In this document: positions 1 through 7,858 of the stretch, piece after piece
Numbering within the stretch: position 1 is the first letter of the stretch
Layout: each line of letters begins with the position of its first letter
Source: SCUB01 sp041918675
GTDB lineage: Bacteria > Pseudomonadota > Alphaproteobacteria > Rhizobiales > Xanthobacteraceae
Direction: 5' to 3'
DNA: 64,000 bases
Assembly (NCBI GenBank): GCA_041918675.1
Contig: JAYRVF010000014.1
Coordinates: 496,001 to 560,000, forward strand
Notes under the pieces: generated by a model
Told to the model about the DNA's origin: nothing
What the model saw: the letters and a program-made list of their open reading frames with translations, nothing else
Database searches by the model: none
Position numbers and translations under genes: made by a program

Positions 1-46
1 GCAGCGGGCCCCCGCCGTGACTCAATCGGCCGATGCGAGCCCGGGC

Positions 47-505
47 TCATTGGCCGCTTCCGATGAATTGCAGCACGACCTCGCGATGATGCGGCCGGCG
101 CCGGTGCTCGACAAGGTAGACGCCCTGCCACTGGCCGAGCGCCAACGCGCCTCGCGTCACCGGAATTTGTAGGAATGTTCCCGTCAGCATGGATTTGATG
201 TGCGCCGGCATGTCGTCGGAGCCTTCCGACTCGTGTCGCCAGCCGCCCTCCGGGGCGAGCCGGTCGAGCGCCGTCGCAAGATCGACGAGCACGTCGGGGT
301 CGGCGTTCTCCTGGATCGTCAGCGAGGCCGAGGTGTGCCGGGTGAACACCGTCACCAATCCCTCGCGCGCGGATGCCTCGGCGACGAAGCGGGCGATATC
401 GCGGGTGATTTCGAAAAAACCCTTGCCGTTGGTGGAAACGCTCAGCACGGCCGACGCCACGCGATCGGGCGTCGATAGAGCGATCTCGAAGTGACGGTCC
501 TTCAC
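47..505 (-). CDS. yjbQ: YjbQ/UPF0047 family protein
   Basis: Secondary thiamine-phosphate synthase-like (YjbQ, UPF0047) protein; the family is a small trimeric metal-binding fold whose cellular role is poorly defined. The 152-residue product has the family signature TRHTSASLTIQENADPDV near residue 55, the HESEGSDDMPAHIKS block around residue 90 and the C-terminal LGQWQGVYLVEHR block. I chose the GTG at 505 because it gives the usual family length (about 140-150 residues). The open frame runs on upstream to 883, but that part is repeat-rich and has no family similarity. The next gene on this strand, the coiled-coil gene, ends about 320 bp upstream. Confidence 0.85.
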   Translation of the reverse strand: MKDRHFEIALSTPDRVASAVLSVSTNGKGFFEITRDIARFVAEASAREGLVTVFTRHTSASLTIQENADPDVLVDLATALDRLAPEGGWRHESEGSDDMPAHIKSMLTGTFLQIPVTRGALALGQWQGVYLVEHRRRPHHREVVLQFIGSGQ

Positions 506-570
506 GTCGCAAGCCTCGGGTATCGGCGGGAAACGCCGCGCCACCTTCACTATACCGGGCGGCGGGGCTT

Positions 571-833
571 GTCTAAATCCTGGCCCGCGGCGGATCGCGA
601 TCGCCTTGACCCCATGCGTCGTGACGCGACTTGTCTCGACCGACTCGTCTTGATCTGGCTCGTCTTGATCTGGCTCGTTTTGATCCGGCTGTCCTGGCCC
701 ATCATTCTCGTCATGGCCGGGCGTTTCCAGGCCATGACGATGCCGACGGCGGGGCGCCCTCGCAAGCGGCATGCGCGGGAACGGCTCGCGTATGACCAAG
801 TCAAAACACGTGGAACCCCGGTCTAAATCCTGG
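571..833. repeat. Intergenic block with small direct, tandem and inverted repeats
   Basis: The gap between the YjbQ gene and the coiled-coil gene holds no convincing gene. It contains a 13-bp direct repeat (GTCTAAATCCTGG) at 571-583 and 821-833, the second copy overlapping the end of the coiled-coil gene. Three tandem 15-bp units (cgtcttgatctggct, the third with two changes) lie at 646-690. A 9-bp inverted repeat gtcatggcc/ggccatgac lies at 710-718/730-738 with an 11-nt loop, resembling the dispersed palindromes common between genes in this order. Confidence 0.6.
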
Positions 834-1917
834 GGTCCGGCTCTTTCTGCAAGCGCTGAACCATGTCGATCAGCTTGCGCCACGCGCGTTCGAGATAGGC
901 GAGCGCGCGATCGAGCTCGGCCTCGTCGGGCAGGCGGGGTTCGGCGCCTTTCGCGATCGGCGGCGCGTGCCGCCCGGAAGGCGGCTCCTTCTCGGCCTCG
1001 GCCGGCTTCGGCTCCGCGAGCGGCGGGGCCCGCAAGCGGAGCAACTCCTTCTCGGCGGCTTCGGCGGCGTTCTTCACCTCCGCGACGGCGCGCTCGCGCG
1101 CGGCGAGCTCCCGCGTCAGGCGCTCGGTCTCCTCCTTCAGCCGGGCGATCTCGGCGGCGTCAGCCGCGCGGCGTTCGGCCCCTTGGGCCACGGCCGCTTC
1201 CTGCTCTCGTGAGGATCGCGCGCGTTCGGCGACGGCGCGCTCGCGCGCCGCGAGTTCCCGCGCCAGGCGATCGGTCTCCTCCTTCAGCCGGGCGATCTCG
1301 GCGGCGTCAGCCGCGCGGCGTTCGGCCCCTTGGGCCACGGCCGCTTCCTGCTCTCGTGAGGATTGTGCGCGTTCGGCGATGACGCGGTCGCGCGCGGCGA
1401 TCTCGGCCTGAAGACGCTCGATCCGAAGCGCCATCTCGTTTGCCGCGCGCATCATGTCGGCGGCAACGGGAGCCGGCATGTCGATCACTTTCGCCGGCGG
1501 TGAATTCCTGTCCGCTGTCGGCGAAGGCGGCTCGACGTTCGGCGGCCGGCTCGTGTCCTTGGCGTCGGTCTCGGCGCTTTTGATCGATTCCTTCGCCAAG
1601 CGGTCGCGCGCGGCAAGCTCGCGCTTGAGGCGATCGACCACGTCGCGAAGCCGGCCGATCTCGGCGTCATAGGCCGCGCGATCGTCGGGAACACCGATGC
1701 ACTCCCAGCCGGCGCCGCGCCACGCGCAGATGGAGACTTCGCCGGTGCGACTGTCGAGCCGCATGAACCCGTCGTCTTTGGGCACGAGCGAATAACGGCC
1801 GTTGCCGCCATCGGGCATCAGGCGCTGCGCCGTCGCGGGCATCGCGAACCCCGCCCACGCGATCGCGCCGCCGAGCAAGACGAAAACCATCCGCCGCGTT
1901 CCTCGCCTCACGCGCAC
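823..1917 (-). CDS. Secreted coiled-coil protein, function unknown
   Basis: A 364-residue protein with a signal peptide at residues 1-31 (hydrophobic stretch, then MPATAQ). A short globular part with two Cys (CAWRGAGWEC) follows, then a long charged, Ala/Glu/Arg-rich helical region predicted as coiled coil from about residue 85. A Pro/Glu-rich stretch interrupts the helix near 125-150. Residues about 179-277 are two near-identical 49-residue copies. The C terminus ends QKEPDPRI. The GTG at 1917 has GGAGAAG upstream; an ATG at 1890 is a fair alternative with its own GAGG. I do not recognise a family; an envelope structural or scaffold role is only an inference from secretion plus coiled coil. 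Confidence 0.75.
   Translation of the reverse strand: MRVRRGTRRMVFVLLGGAIAWAGFAMPATAQRLMPDGGNGRYSLVPKDDGFMRLDSRTGEVSICAWRGAGWECIGVPDDRAAYDAEIGRLRDVVDRLKRELAARDRLAKESIKSAETDAKDTSRPPNVEPPSPTADRNSPPAKVIDMPAPVAADMMRAANEMALRIERLQAEIAARDRVIAERAQSSREQEAAVAQGAERRAADAAEIARLKEETDRLARELAARERAVAERARSSREQEAAVAQGAERRAADAAEIARLKEETERLTRELAARERAVAEVKNAAEAAEKELLRLRAPPLAEPKPAEAEKEPPSGRHAPPIAKGAEPRLPDEAELDRALAYLERAWRKLIDMVQRLQKEPDPRI
1087..1380 (-). repeat. 147-bp tandem duplication inside the coiled-coil gene
   Basis: Two almost identical 147-bp units (period measured from the recurring ctccttcagccgggcg, ending at 1140 and 1287 after the same register) encode 49-residue helical repeats around SSREQEAAVAQGAERRAAD. 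The copies differ at only a few bases, so the duplication is recent or homogenised. The length is a multiple of three and seven residues, which keeps both frame and heptad register. Confidence 0.85.
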
Positions 1918-2388
1918 CCGTTCTTCTCCATGTCGTCGCGCTTCTCCATGTCGTCGCGGCCCCTACTATAGAGGCTGGAATCCGGCGGCGAGAGGGCGTG
2001 TTGCGGAAATTTCGAGCGCCCAAGCCGCGCCGCGACCGCGCATGGCCGATGCCACGGCCGACACCGCCGACATTCATATGAGCGCCGCCGACACTCCCTA
2101 ATCGCGCGCGCGGAACCCGCTTTTTGCGACCGGCTGGCGGATTGCGCGCGTTCGTCCGGCAGTGTCTTCCCGCGCGCGGGTTCCGCGCTTTGAACAAGTC
2201 GGATCCGCACTTTGGACGAGTCTCCTTGCGCGCCGCAATAAGGCTTGTTCTTTCAACGGGATAATAGGCTGTCGCGGCCTTGCGATCACCTTGACTTGGG
2301 CGGACCCCATCAGTATGGTCCCGCCGGCTTTTGAGGGCGGCGGGGCGTTTCCTTTTCTGGCCGGGCGCGGCGAGCGGGTGTCGAGAGC
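1918..2388. other. Intergenic region upstream of atpI with duplicated RBS and inverted repeat
   Basis: No convincing gene. An exact 18-bp tandem duplication at 1923-1940 and 1941-1958 doubles the GGAGAAG ribosome-binding site of the leftward coiled-coil gene. A 13-bp inverted repeat gcgcggaacccgc/gcgggttccgcgc sits at 2108-2120/2176-2188, and the left arm is followed by five T. The atpI promoter must lie between here and 2388, but I see no strong -35/-10 pair. Confidence 0.5.
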
Positions 2389-2790
2389 ATGGCCGACGAC
2401 ACACCTGATGGCGGCGACCTGAAACCACGATCGGGCAATTCCCCTTCTTCCGACGAAGCCGCGCTTTCCGTAAGGCTTCAGCGCCTGGACCAGCGGATTT
2501 CCGAGATTCGGAAAGGCCGCGATGATCAGGCGAAGCAGTCCGAACACGAAAGTCAGAATCGCTCGGCCAGCGCTTCGGCGATGGCGCGCGGATTTCGGCT
2601 GTCGTCGGAGCTGGTCGGTGGCGTGATCGTCGGTTCGATCATCGGTTGGAGCATCGACCGCTGGCTGTCGACCTCGCCCTGGGGCCTGATGGTTTTCTTG
2701 ATGCTGGGTTTCGCCGCCGGCGTCCTGAATGTGATGCGAACGGCGGGCGTGGCGCGAGACGGCGGGACCGGCGACCGGGATCCGCGGTGA
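2389..2790 (+). CDS. atpI: ATP synthase accessory protein AtpI/AtpZ
   Basis: First gene of the F0 operon. The 133-residue product has a polar, probably coiled N-terminal half and two C-terminal membrane helices (about 72-94 and 99-118) with the Gly-rich GGVIVGSIIGW hairpin typical of AtpI/AtpZ. The family assists c-ring assembly or forms a small cation channel in the inner membrane. It stops 53 bp before atpB, in the order usual for alphaproteobacteria, where the F1 genes are elsewhere. Assignment rests on position and topology more than on a strict motif. Confidence 0.85.
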   Translation: MADDTPDGGDLKPRSGNSPSSDEAALSVRLQRLDQRISEIRKGRDDQAKQSEHESQNRSASASAMARGFRLSSELVGGVIVGSIIGWSIDRWLSTSPWGLMVFLMLGFAAGVLNVMRTAGVARDGGTGDRDPR

Positions 2791-2843
2791 CAATCAAGGC
2801 GGCGGCCGATCCCAAGGGCCGCCCATGACGAGAGACCGGAAGA

Positions 2844-3593
2844 ATGGCCGATCCCATCCATCAATTCCAGATCACCAAGCTGTTCACGGTCGGCCACATC
2901 GGCGGTCAGGAAATCGCCTTCACCAATTCCTCGCTCTACATGGCGATCGCGGTCGCGGGCATCGGCGCGTTGATGCTCGGCGGCACCGCCGGCCGGCGTC
3001 TGGTGCCGACGCGGGTCCAGTCGGTGGCCGAAATCTGCTACGAATTCGTCGCCGACACGCTCGGCAGTAGCGCCGGCAAGGAAGGCATGAAGTTCTTCCC
3101 GCTGGTGTTCTCGCTGTTCATGTTCATCCTCGCCGTGAACATGGTCGGCATCATTCCCTACACCTTCACCGTCACCAGCCACATCATCGTCACCGTCGCG
3201 CTGGCGATGACCGTCTTCATCACGGTGCTGGTCTACGGCTTCTGGCGGAACGGATTGAAATTCCTCAAGCTGTTCGTGCCGAGCGGCATTCCGGTCTACA
3301 TCCTGCCGCTGATCGTGGTGATCGAGGTGATCTCGTTCCTGTCGCGGCCGATCTCGCACAGCGTGCGTCTGTTCGCCAACATGCTGGCCGGCCACATCAC
3401 GCTGAAGGTGTTCGCGAGCTTCGTCACCATGCTCGGCGCGTTCGGTTTCGCCGGCTGGATCGGGGCGGCGCTGCCACTGGCGCTGACGACCGCGCTGACC
3501 GCGCTCGAACTCCTCGTCGCGTTCCTGCAGGCCTATGTGTTCACCATCCTGACCTGCATCTATCTCAACGACGCCATTCACCCGGGACACTAG
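2844..3593 (+). CDS. atpB: F0F1 ATP synthase subunit a
   Basis: Membrane subunit a of ATP synthase, forming the two proton half-channels against the c-ring. The 249-residue product has about six hydrophobic helices. The essential arginine lies in the ISHSVRLFANMLAGH block near residue 175, followed by the conserved C-terminal helix ending in YVFTILTCIYLNDAIH. The length matches the family. It lies between atpI and atpE on the same strand and is certainly part of the same operon. Confidence 0.97.
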   Translation: MADPIHQFQITKLFTVGHIGGQEIAFTNSSLYMAIAVAGIGALMLGGTAGRRLVPTRVQSVAEICYEFVADTLGSSAGKEGMKFFPLVFSLFMFILAVNMVGIIPYTFTVTSHIIVTVALAMTVFITVLVYGFWRNGLKFLKLFVPSGIPVYILPLIVVIEVISFLSRPISHSVRLFANMLAGHITLKVFASFVTMLGAFGFAGWIGAALPLALTTALTALELLVAFLQAYVFTILTCIYLNDAIHPGH

Positions 3594-3642
3594 CCCGGTC
3601 CATTCACCCCAACAGCGGAACTTTCAAGGAAGGAGCTTCATC

Positions 3643-3870
3643 ATGGATCCAGTCGCGGCAAAGTACATCGGCGCCGGCATCGCGTGCATCGGCATGGGCG
3701 GCGCGGGCGTGGGCGTCGGTTCGATCTTCGGCAACTATCTGGCGGCGGCGGTGCGCAATCCGTCGGCGGCGCAGGGCCAGTTCGGCAACCTGATCTTCGG
3801 CTTCGCCGTGACCGAGGCGCTCGGCATCTTCTCGCTGCTGATCGCGCTTCTGCTGCTGTTCGCGCTCTGA
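3643..3870 (+). CDS. atpE: F0F1 ATP synthase subunit c
   Basis: Proteolipid that forms the rotating c-ring. The 75-residue hairpin has two hydrophobic helices, the Gly-rich GGAGVGVGSIFG motif in helix 1, the polar RNP loop (AVRNPSA) and the proton-binding glutamate in FAVTEALGIF of helix 2. The sequence GIACIGMGGAGVG is of the H+-type. A strong AAGGAG site precedes the ATG, fitting the high synthesis rate subunit c needs. Confidence 0.97.
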   Translation: MDPVAAKYIGAGIACIGMGGAGVGVGSIFGNYLAAAVRNPSAAQGQFGNLIFGFAVTEALGIFSLLIALLLLFAL

Positions 3871-3929
3871 GACCGCCACGCGTCCGGCGCGCGAGCGACC
3901 GGCGCGTGATCTGTTAGAAGGAGATGCCG

Positions 3930-4469
3930 ATGGCGAGCAGTCACGGCGGCCATACGGAAGTTCCGGCTGGCGGCAAGGCGCCGTTTCCGCCTTTCCAGAA
4001 GGATACGTTCGCCTCGCAGCTCATCTGGCTCGCGATCTTCTTCGTCGGCCTTTATTTGATGGTGTCGCGCATCGCGCTGCCGCGCGTCGGCGGCATCATC
4101 AAGGCGCGACAGGACGCCATCGCCAACGACCTCGCGCAGGCGCAGCGTTCCCGGGAACTGTCCGACCAGGAACTTGCCGCCTATGAAAGCGAACTCGCGG
4201 CCGCCCGTTCGCGCGCGCAGGCGATCGGCGCGGAGACGCACGACCGCCTCGCCGCCGAGACCGAGGGCGAACGCAAGAAGCTCGACGAGCGGCTCAACGC
4301 GCGGCTCGCCGACGCCGAGGCCAAGATCGCCGCGACGCGCCAGGCGGCGATGGCCAATGTTCACGCGATCGCGGCCGACGCGGCCGCGGCGATCGTGCAG
4401 CGCCTGACCGGCAAGGCCGCCGACGCCAAGGCGGTGGAGCGGGCGGTCGACGCCGCGTTGAAGGGGTAA
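3930..4469 (+). CDS. atpF': F0F1 ATP synthase subunit b'
   Basis: Peripheral-stalk subunit b' (also called AtpG or AtpF2) of the alphaproteobacterial enzyme, which uses a b/b' heterodimer. The protein has a polar N terminus, one membrane helix (LIWLAIFFVGLYLMVSRIAL, about residues 30-50) and a long charged coiled coil rich in Ala/Glu/Arg. I chose the ATG at 3930 because AAGGAG sits six bases before it. The in-frame ATG at 3924 directly abuts that site and is less likely. It is followed after three bases by atpF. Confidence 0.93.
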   Translation: MASSHGGHTEVPAGGKAPFPPFQKDTFASQLIWLAIFFVGLYLMVSRIALPRVGGIIKARQDAIANDLAQAQRSRELSDQELAAYESELAAARSRAQAIGAETHDRLAAETEGERKKLDERLNARLADAEAKIAATRQAAMANVHAIAADAAAAIVQRLTGKAADAKAVERAVDAALKG

Positions 4470-4472
4470 GCC

Positions 4473-4955
4473 ATGTTCGGGCCTGAATTCTGGGTCGCCG
4501 TCGCCTTCGTCATCCTGATGGCGGTGTTCGTCTATGTCGGCGTGCCGCGCATGGTCGGCTCCGCGCTCGATGAGCGGCGCGATCGCATCAAGGCCGAGCT
4601 CGACGAGGCGCGCCGCCTCAAGGAGGAGGCCGCCGCTCTCGTCGCCGAATATCGCGCCCGCCGCCAGTCGGCCGAGCGCGAGGCCGACGAGATCATCGCC
4701 AGCGCCAAGGCCGAGGCCGAGCGGCTCGCCGCCGATTCCAAGGCGAAGATGGAAGACTTCGTCGCCCGCCGCACCAAGATGGCCGAGACCAAGATCGCGC
4801 AGGCCGAGGTTCAGGCGCTTGCCGACGTGCGCGCCGCGTCGGCCGAAGCCGCCGTGACGGCGGCGGCCAAGATTCTCGCGGGATCGGTGCAAGGGCAGGT
4901 CGCCGACGATCTGATCGCGCGCGGCATCGACGAAATCCGCCAGAAGCTCAATTAG
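4473..4955 (+). CDS. atpF: F0F1 ATP synthase subunit b
   Basis: Second peripheral-stalk subunit, partner of b'. The 160-residue protein has an N-terminal membrane helix (FWVAVAFVILMAVFVYVGVP) directly followed by a long amphipathic helix (AEREADEIIASAKAEAE) and a C-terminal F1-delta-binding end. Its ribosome-binding site overlaps the end of atpF', giving coupled synthesis of the two stalk subunits. It is the last gene of the operon; the opposite-strand lipoprotein gene ends at 5101, with no clear U-tract terminator between, only GC-rich self-complementary sequence. Confidence 0.95.
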   Translation: MFGPEFWVAVAFVILMAVFVYVGVPRMVGSALDERRDRIKAELDEARRLKEEAAALVAEYRARRQSAEREADEIIASAKAEAERLAADSKAKMEDFVARRTKMAETKIAQAEVQALADVRAASAEAAVTAAAKILAGSVQGQVADDLIARGIDEIRQKLN

Positions 4956-5100
4956 TTTCAGGCGACGCGGCGCATCGGCCTCGCAACCGCGCGCGCCACG
5001 GCTTTCGCGCGTTTCCGCGCGCGCGATCGCGCCCGCATCGCGCCTCTTTCCGATCGTTCGAATGGTTCTTATGGTTCCGACTTGAACGCGGCCGGCCGCG

Positions 5101-5796
5101 TCAGCCCGGGGTCCTTGTCTTGCGCGAGCGCGCCGGTTTCGTCCGCTCGGGCTTGAGCCCCTGGGAATCGAAGCCGACATAGAAGATGTAGTTCTCCGAT
5201 GCCTCGGGGGTCGGTGTCGGATAGCTCACATCCTCGGCCACCAGGGCGTAGCCGACGCTTGCCTGGCCGGCGGACATGTCGACGGTCGTCTGGTAGACCT
5301 TCGAGAACACGGTCTTGGGCTGCGGGCCTTCCTGCACGACGGCGACGCGGATCGGGATGACGATGGAGGGGGGCGCGCCCGCCGGTCCGACGATGACGCG
5401 CCCCTGCACGCCGACCTTGGCGTTGATGGTGCCGCCGGCGGCGTGGCATTCGCGCGCGGTGTCGGTGATCGTTCCCTGATAGCGCAGATCGAGCCCGGAG
5501 GCGGGCTTGCCCGGCGCGCCGACCGCGAGCGTGGACGCGCCGGCGCGAATGTCGACGCCCGGACAGGTCGGCTCCGAGGCCTTGCGCTGCTCCTGCGGCG
5601 TGGTTCCGGCGGGCTGCGAGGATGCTCCGAAAAGTTCCGCGAAACGGTTGCCGACCGATCCGCCGACCGGGTCGCCGAGAAAACCCCCGCCGGTCGTGCC
5701 GCACCCGGCCAGTCCCGCGGCCGAAAGCGCGAGCAACATCGCGGCCAGGGTCAGCCCCCCGCGCGCGCCCTTCCCGCTCAGGTCTTGATGTCGCAT
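5101..5796 (-). CDS. Conserved lipoprotein, function unknown
   Basis: A 231-residue predicted outer-membrane or periplasmic lipoprotein. The signal peptide has a lipobox LAGC with the acylated Cys at residue 32. A Gly-rich linker is followed by a region TCPGVDIRAGASTL with one Cys and a beta-rich domain (TARECHAAGGTINAKVGVQG, then repeated strand-like segments). The C-terminal tail is basic. It resembles conserved alphaproteobacterial lipoproteins of unknown role, but I cannot tie it to a named family. It stands alone, convergent with atpF. Confidence 0.85.
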   Translation of the reverse strand: MRHQDLSGKGARGGLTLAAMLLALSAAGLAGCGTTGGGFLGDPVGGSVGNRFAELFGASSQPAGTTPQEQRKASEPTCPGVDIRAGASTLAVGAPGKPASGLDLRYQGTITDTARECHAAGGTINAKVGVQGRVIVGPAGAPPSIVIPIRVAVVQEGPQPKTVFSKVYQTTVDMSAGQASVGYALVAEDVSYPTPTPEASENYIFYVGFDSQGLKPERTKPARSRKTRTPG

Positions 5797-5879
5797 GCGC
5801 CCGCCCGCTCCCCTTCAATCCGTGGCGCGATCATACCCAAACAATCTTGGCGGGCAAAAGGCCAAGCGGCCGAACGCGG

Positions 5880-6467
5880 TTAATGCCGAGGGTCGTCGAC
5901 CAGGCGCGCGTAGAGATAATGGTCCTGCCAGACCCCGTTGATGCATAGATAGCGCCGCGCGAACCCCTCGCGGACGAAGCCGCAGCGCTCCAGCAGGCGC
6001 ATCGAGGGCTCGTTGGTCGGAATGCACGCCGCCTCGATCCGGTGCAGTTTCAGATCGTCGAACAGATAGGGAATGAGCGCCGTCAGCGCGTCGGTCATCA
6101 GGCCCTGTCGCGCGAACCGCTCGCCGATCCAATAGCCGACGCTGCCGGCCTGGGCCACCCCGCGCCGGACATTGGCGAGCGTGACGCCGCCCACGAGCGC
6201 CGCGTCGGTCCGGCGAAAGATGAAGAAGGGATAGGACATGTCCGCGCGCATGTCCTCGGCGTAGTGGCGCAGGCGCCGGCGAAAGCCCGCCCGGGTGAGA
6301 TCGTCGGCGCCCCACACCGGTTCCCACGGCGAGAGAAACGCGCGGCTCTCGCCGCGCAGACGCTCCCATGCCGGGAAATCCGTCATCTGCGGCGCGCGCA
6401 GCACGACGCGGTTTCCATCGACGATCCGCGGCGACAAATCGTGGCCAATGCGAAACAACGACATCAC
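5880..6467 (-). CDS. RimJ/RimL-type GNAT N-acetyltransferase
   Basis: Acetyl-CoA-dependent N-acetyltransferase of the ribosomal-protein-alanine type. The 195-residue protein shows the GNAT fold: RVVLRAPQMTDFPAWERLR at the start, the central SVGYWIGERFARQGLMTDAL block (motif A, acetyl-CoA pyrophosphate loop) and TNEPSMRLLERCGFVREGF (motif B). A ribosomal-protein target is inferred from family, not shown. It lies downstream of the M16 protease on the same strand with a gap of about 125 bp, an arrangement (thrC, protease, acetyltransferase) that I recall as common in the order. Confidence 0.88.
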   Translation of the reverse strand: MMSLFRIGHDLSPRIVDGNRVVLRAPQMTDFPAWERLRGESRAFLSPWEPVWGADDLTRAGFRRRLRHYAEDMRADMSYPFFIFRRTDAALVGGVTLANVRRGVAQAGSVGYWIGERFARQGLMTDALTALIPYLFDDLKLHRIEAACIPTNEPSMRLLERCGFVREGFARRYLCINGVWQDHYLYARLVDDPRH

Positions 6468-6592
6468 TCGATCCGTCAGGCTTCCGGCCCGGCGGCTCGC
6501 GCGCCGGTTCCCGCATGATCGGGCATCCGCGACGGCAATTCAATCCGCCGCGCCGGGGTCTCGACCGCCATGGTGGCGCGACCCCGCGCGGG

Positions 6593-7858
6593 TCAGGCGC
6601 GCATCGAATCCGCGACGACGTTGACGACGCGATCGAGGCTCCGGCCCGTGCCAAGCACGGCGAGCGCCGAGCGCCCGCGTGCGAGCAGGCCGCGCCCGGC
6701 CGCGCGTGTCGATTCGACCGTCACCGCGTCGATGCGCGCCAGCAGCTCGGGCACGGTCAGCGGCCGGCCATGAATCGCGATGTGGCGGGCGAGCTGTTCG
6801 GCGCGCGCGCTGCAGCTTTCCATCGCCATCAGCATCCCGGCCTTCATCTGCGCCTTGGCGCGCGCGACCTCGGCCTCGGTGATCGAGGCGATCGCCGCCG
6901 TCAATTCGTCGACCACCACCCGCATCAGCTCCGGGGCGTCGGAGGAGTCCGCGCCGGCATAGAGGCAGAACATGCCGGTGTCGGAATAGGGCGTGTGGAA
7001 CGCGTAGATCGAATAGCACAGGCCGCGCTTTTCCCGGACCTCCTGGAACAGGCGCGACGACATGCCCCCGCCGAGCGTCGAGGTGAACGCCTGCAGGCTG
7101 AACAGCGCCGCGTCGGTCTGCGCCACGCCCTCGAGCGCCAGCGCCATGTGGACCTGTTCGAGTTCGCGGCGAACGACGCGCGAGCCGCCGCCGAAACTCG
7201 CCGCGGCGCTCGCCGGCGCGGCCGGACCGGCGAAACATTCGAACCGCGCCGCGGTATCGGCGACCAGCGCCTCGTGATCGACGCCGCCGGCGGCCGCCAC
7301 GATCATGCCCGGCGCGCGATAATGGCGCGCGAGATAATCGCGCAGCACCGCGCGATCGAACCGCTTCAGCGTCTTGGCGGTTCCCAGCAGCGATCGCCCG
7401 ATCGGCTGATCGGGGAAAGCCAGTTCGTGCAAATGCTCGAACACGACATCATCGGGCGTGTCCCGCACCGCGCCTATTTCCTGAAGGATGACGTTCTTTT
7501 CCCGCTTGATCTCCTCGTCGTCGAAGGACGGATCGGCGAGAATGTCGGAGAGAACGTCGAGCGCGAGCGGCACGTCGGCCTTGAGCACGCGCGCGTAATA
7601 GGCCGTGTTCTCGGCGCTGGTGGCGGCGTTGAGCTCGCCGCCGACGGTCTCGATCTCCTCGACGATCTGCTTGGCCGTACGCCGCGTCGTGCCCTTGAAC
7701 GCCATGTGTTCGAGCAGATGGGAAATACCGTGCTCGTCGACGCGTTCGTGCCGACCGCCGGTGCCGACCCACACGCCGAGCGCCGCGCTCTCGAATTGCG
7801 CCATCGCGTCGCTGACGACCGTGATGCCGGATGGAAGGCGTGTCACCATCGCCGCCAT
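6593..7858 (-). CDS. M16 family zinc protease (processing-peptidase-like)
   Basis: Insulinase-like metallopeptidase related to the mitochondrial processing peptidase beta subunit. The 421-residue protein carries the inverted zinc motif HLLEH (residues 47-51) and the downstream ligand Glu about residue 127 (VILQEIGAV). The second half is the non-catalytic M16 domain with the Gly-rich TLGGGMSSRLFQEVREKRG. The ATG at 7858 overlaps the thrC stop as TGATG, so translation is coupled to thrC. The open frame can be read much further upstream, but there it only shadows thrC. Cytoplasmic or periplasmic location is unclear, as no signal peptide is seen. Confidence 0.93.
   Translation of the reverse strand: MAAMVTRLPSGITVVSDAMAQFESAALGVWVGTGGRHERVDEHGISHLLEHMAFKGTTRRTAKQIVEEIETVGGELNAATSAENTAYYARVLKADVPLALDVLSDILADPSFDDEEIKREKNVILQEIGAVRDTPDDVVFEHLHELAFPDQPIGRSLLGTAKTLKRFDRAVLRDYLARHYRAPGMIVAAAGGVDHEALVADTAARFECFAGPAAPASAAASFGGGSRVVRRELEQVHMALALEGVAQTDAALFSLQAFTSTLGGGMSSRLFQEVREKRGLCYSIYAFHTPYSDTGMFCLYAGADSSDAPELMRVVVDELTAAIASITEAEVARAKAQMKAGMLMAMESCSARAEQLARHIAIHGRPLTVPELLARIDAVTVESTRAAGRGLLARGRSALAVLGTGRSLDRVVNVVADSMRA

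Noticed and set aside
50..883. Long 278-residue form of the YjbQ protein
   Set aside because: The extra N terminus is repeat-rich and unlike the family; the GTG at 505 gives the normal length.
2098..2793. Minus-strand frame opposite atpI
   Set aside because: Overlaps a convincing atpI on the other strand and has basic low-complexity sequence.
4956..5100. Terminator after the ATP synthase operon
   Set aside because: The region has self-complementary CG-rich runs but no U-tract or clean stem, so I did not call it.
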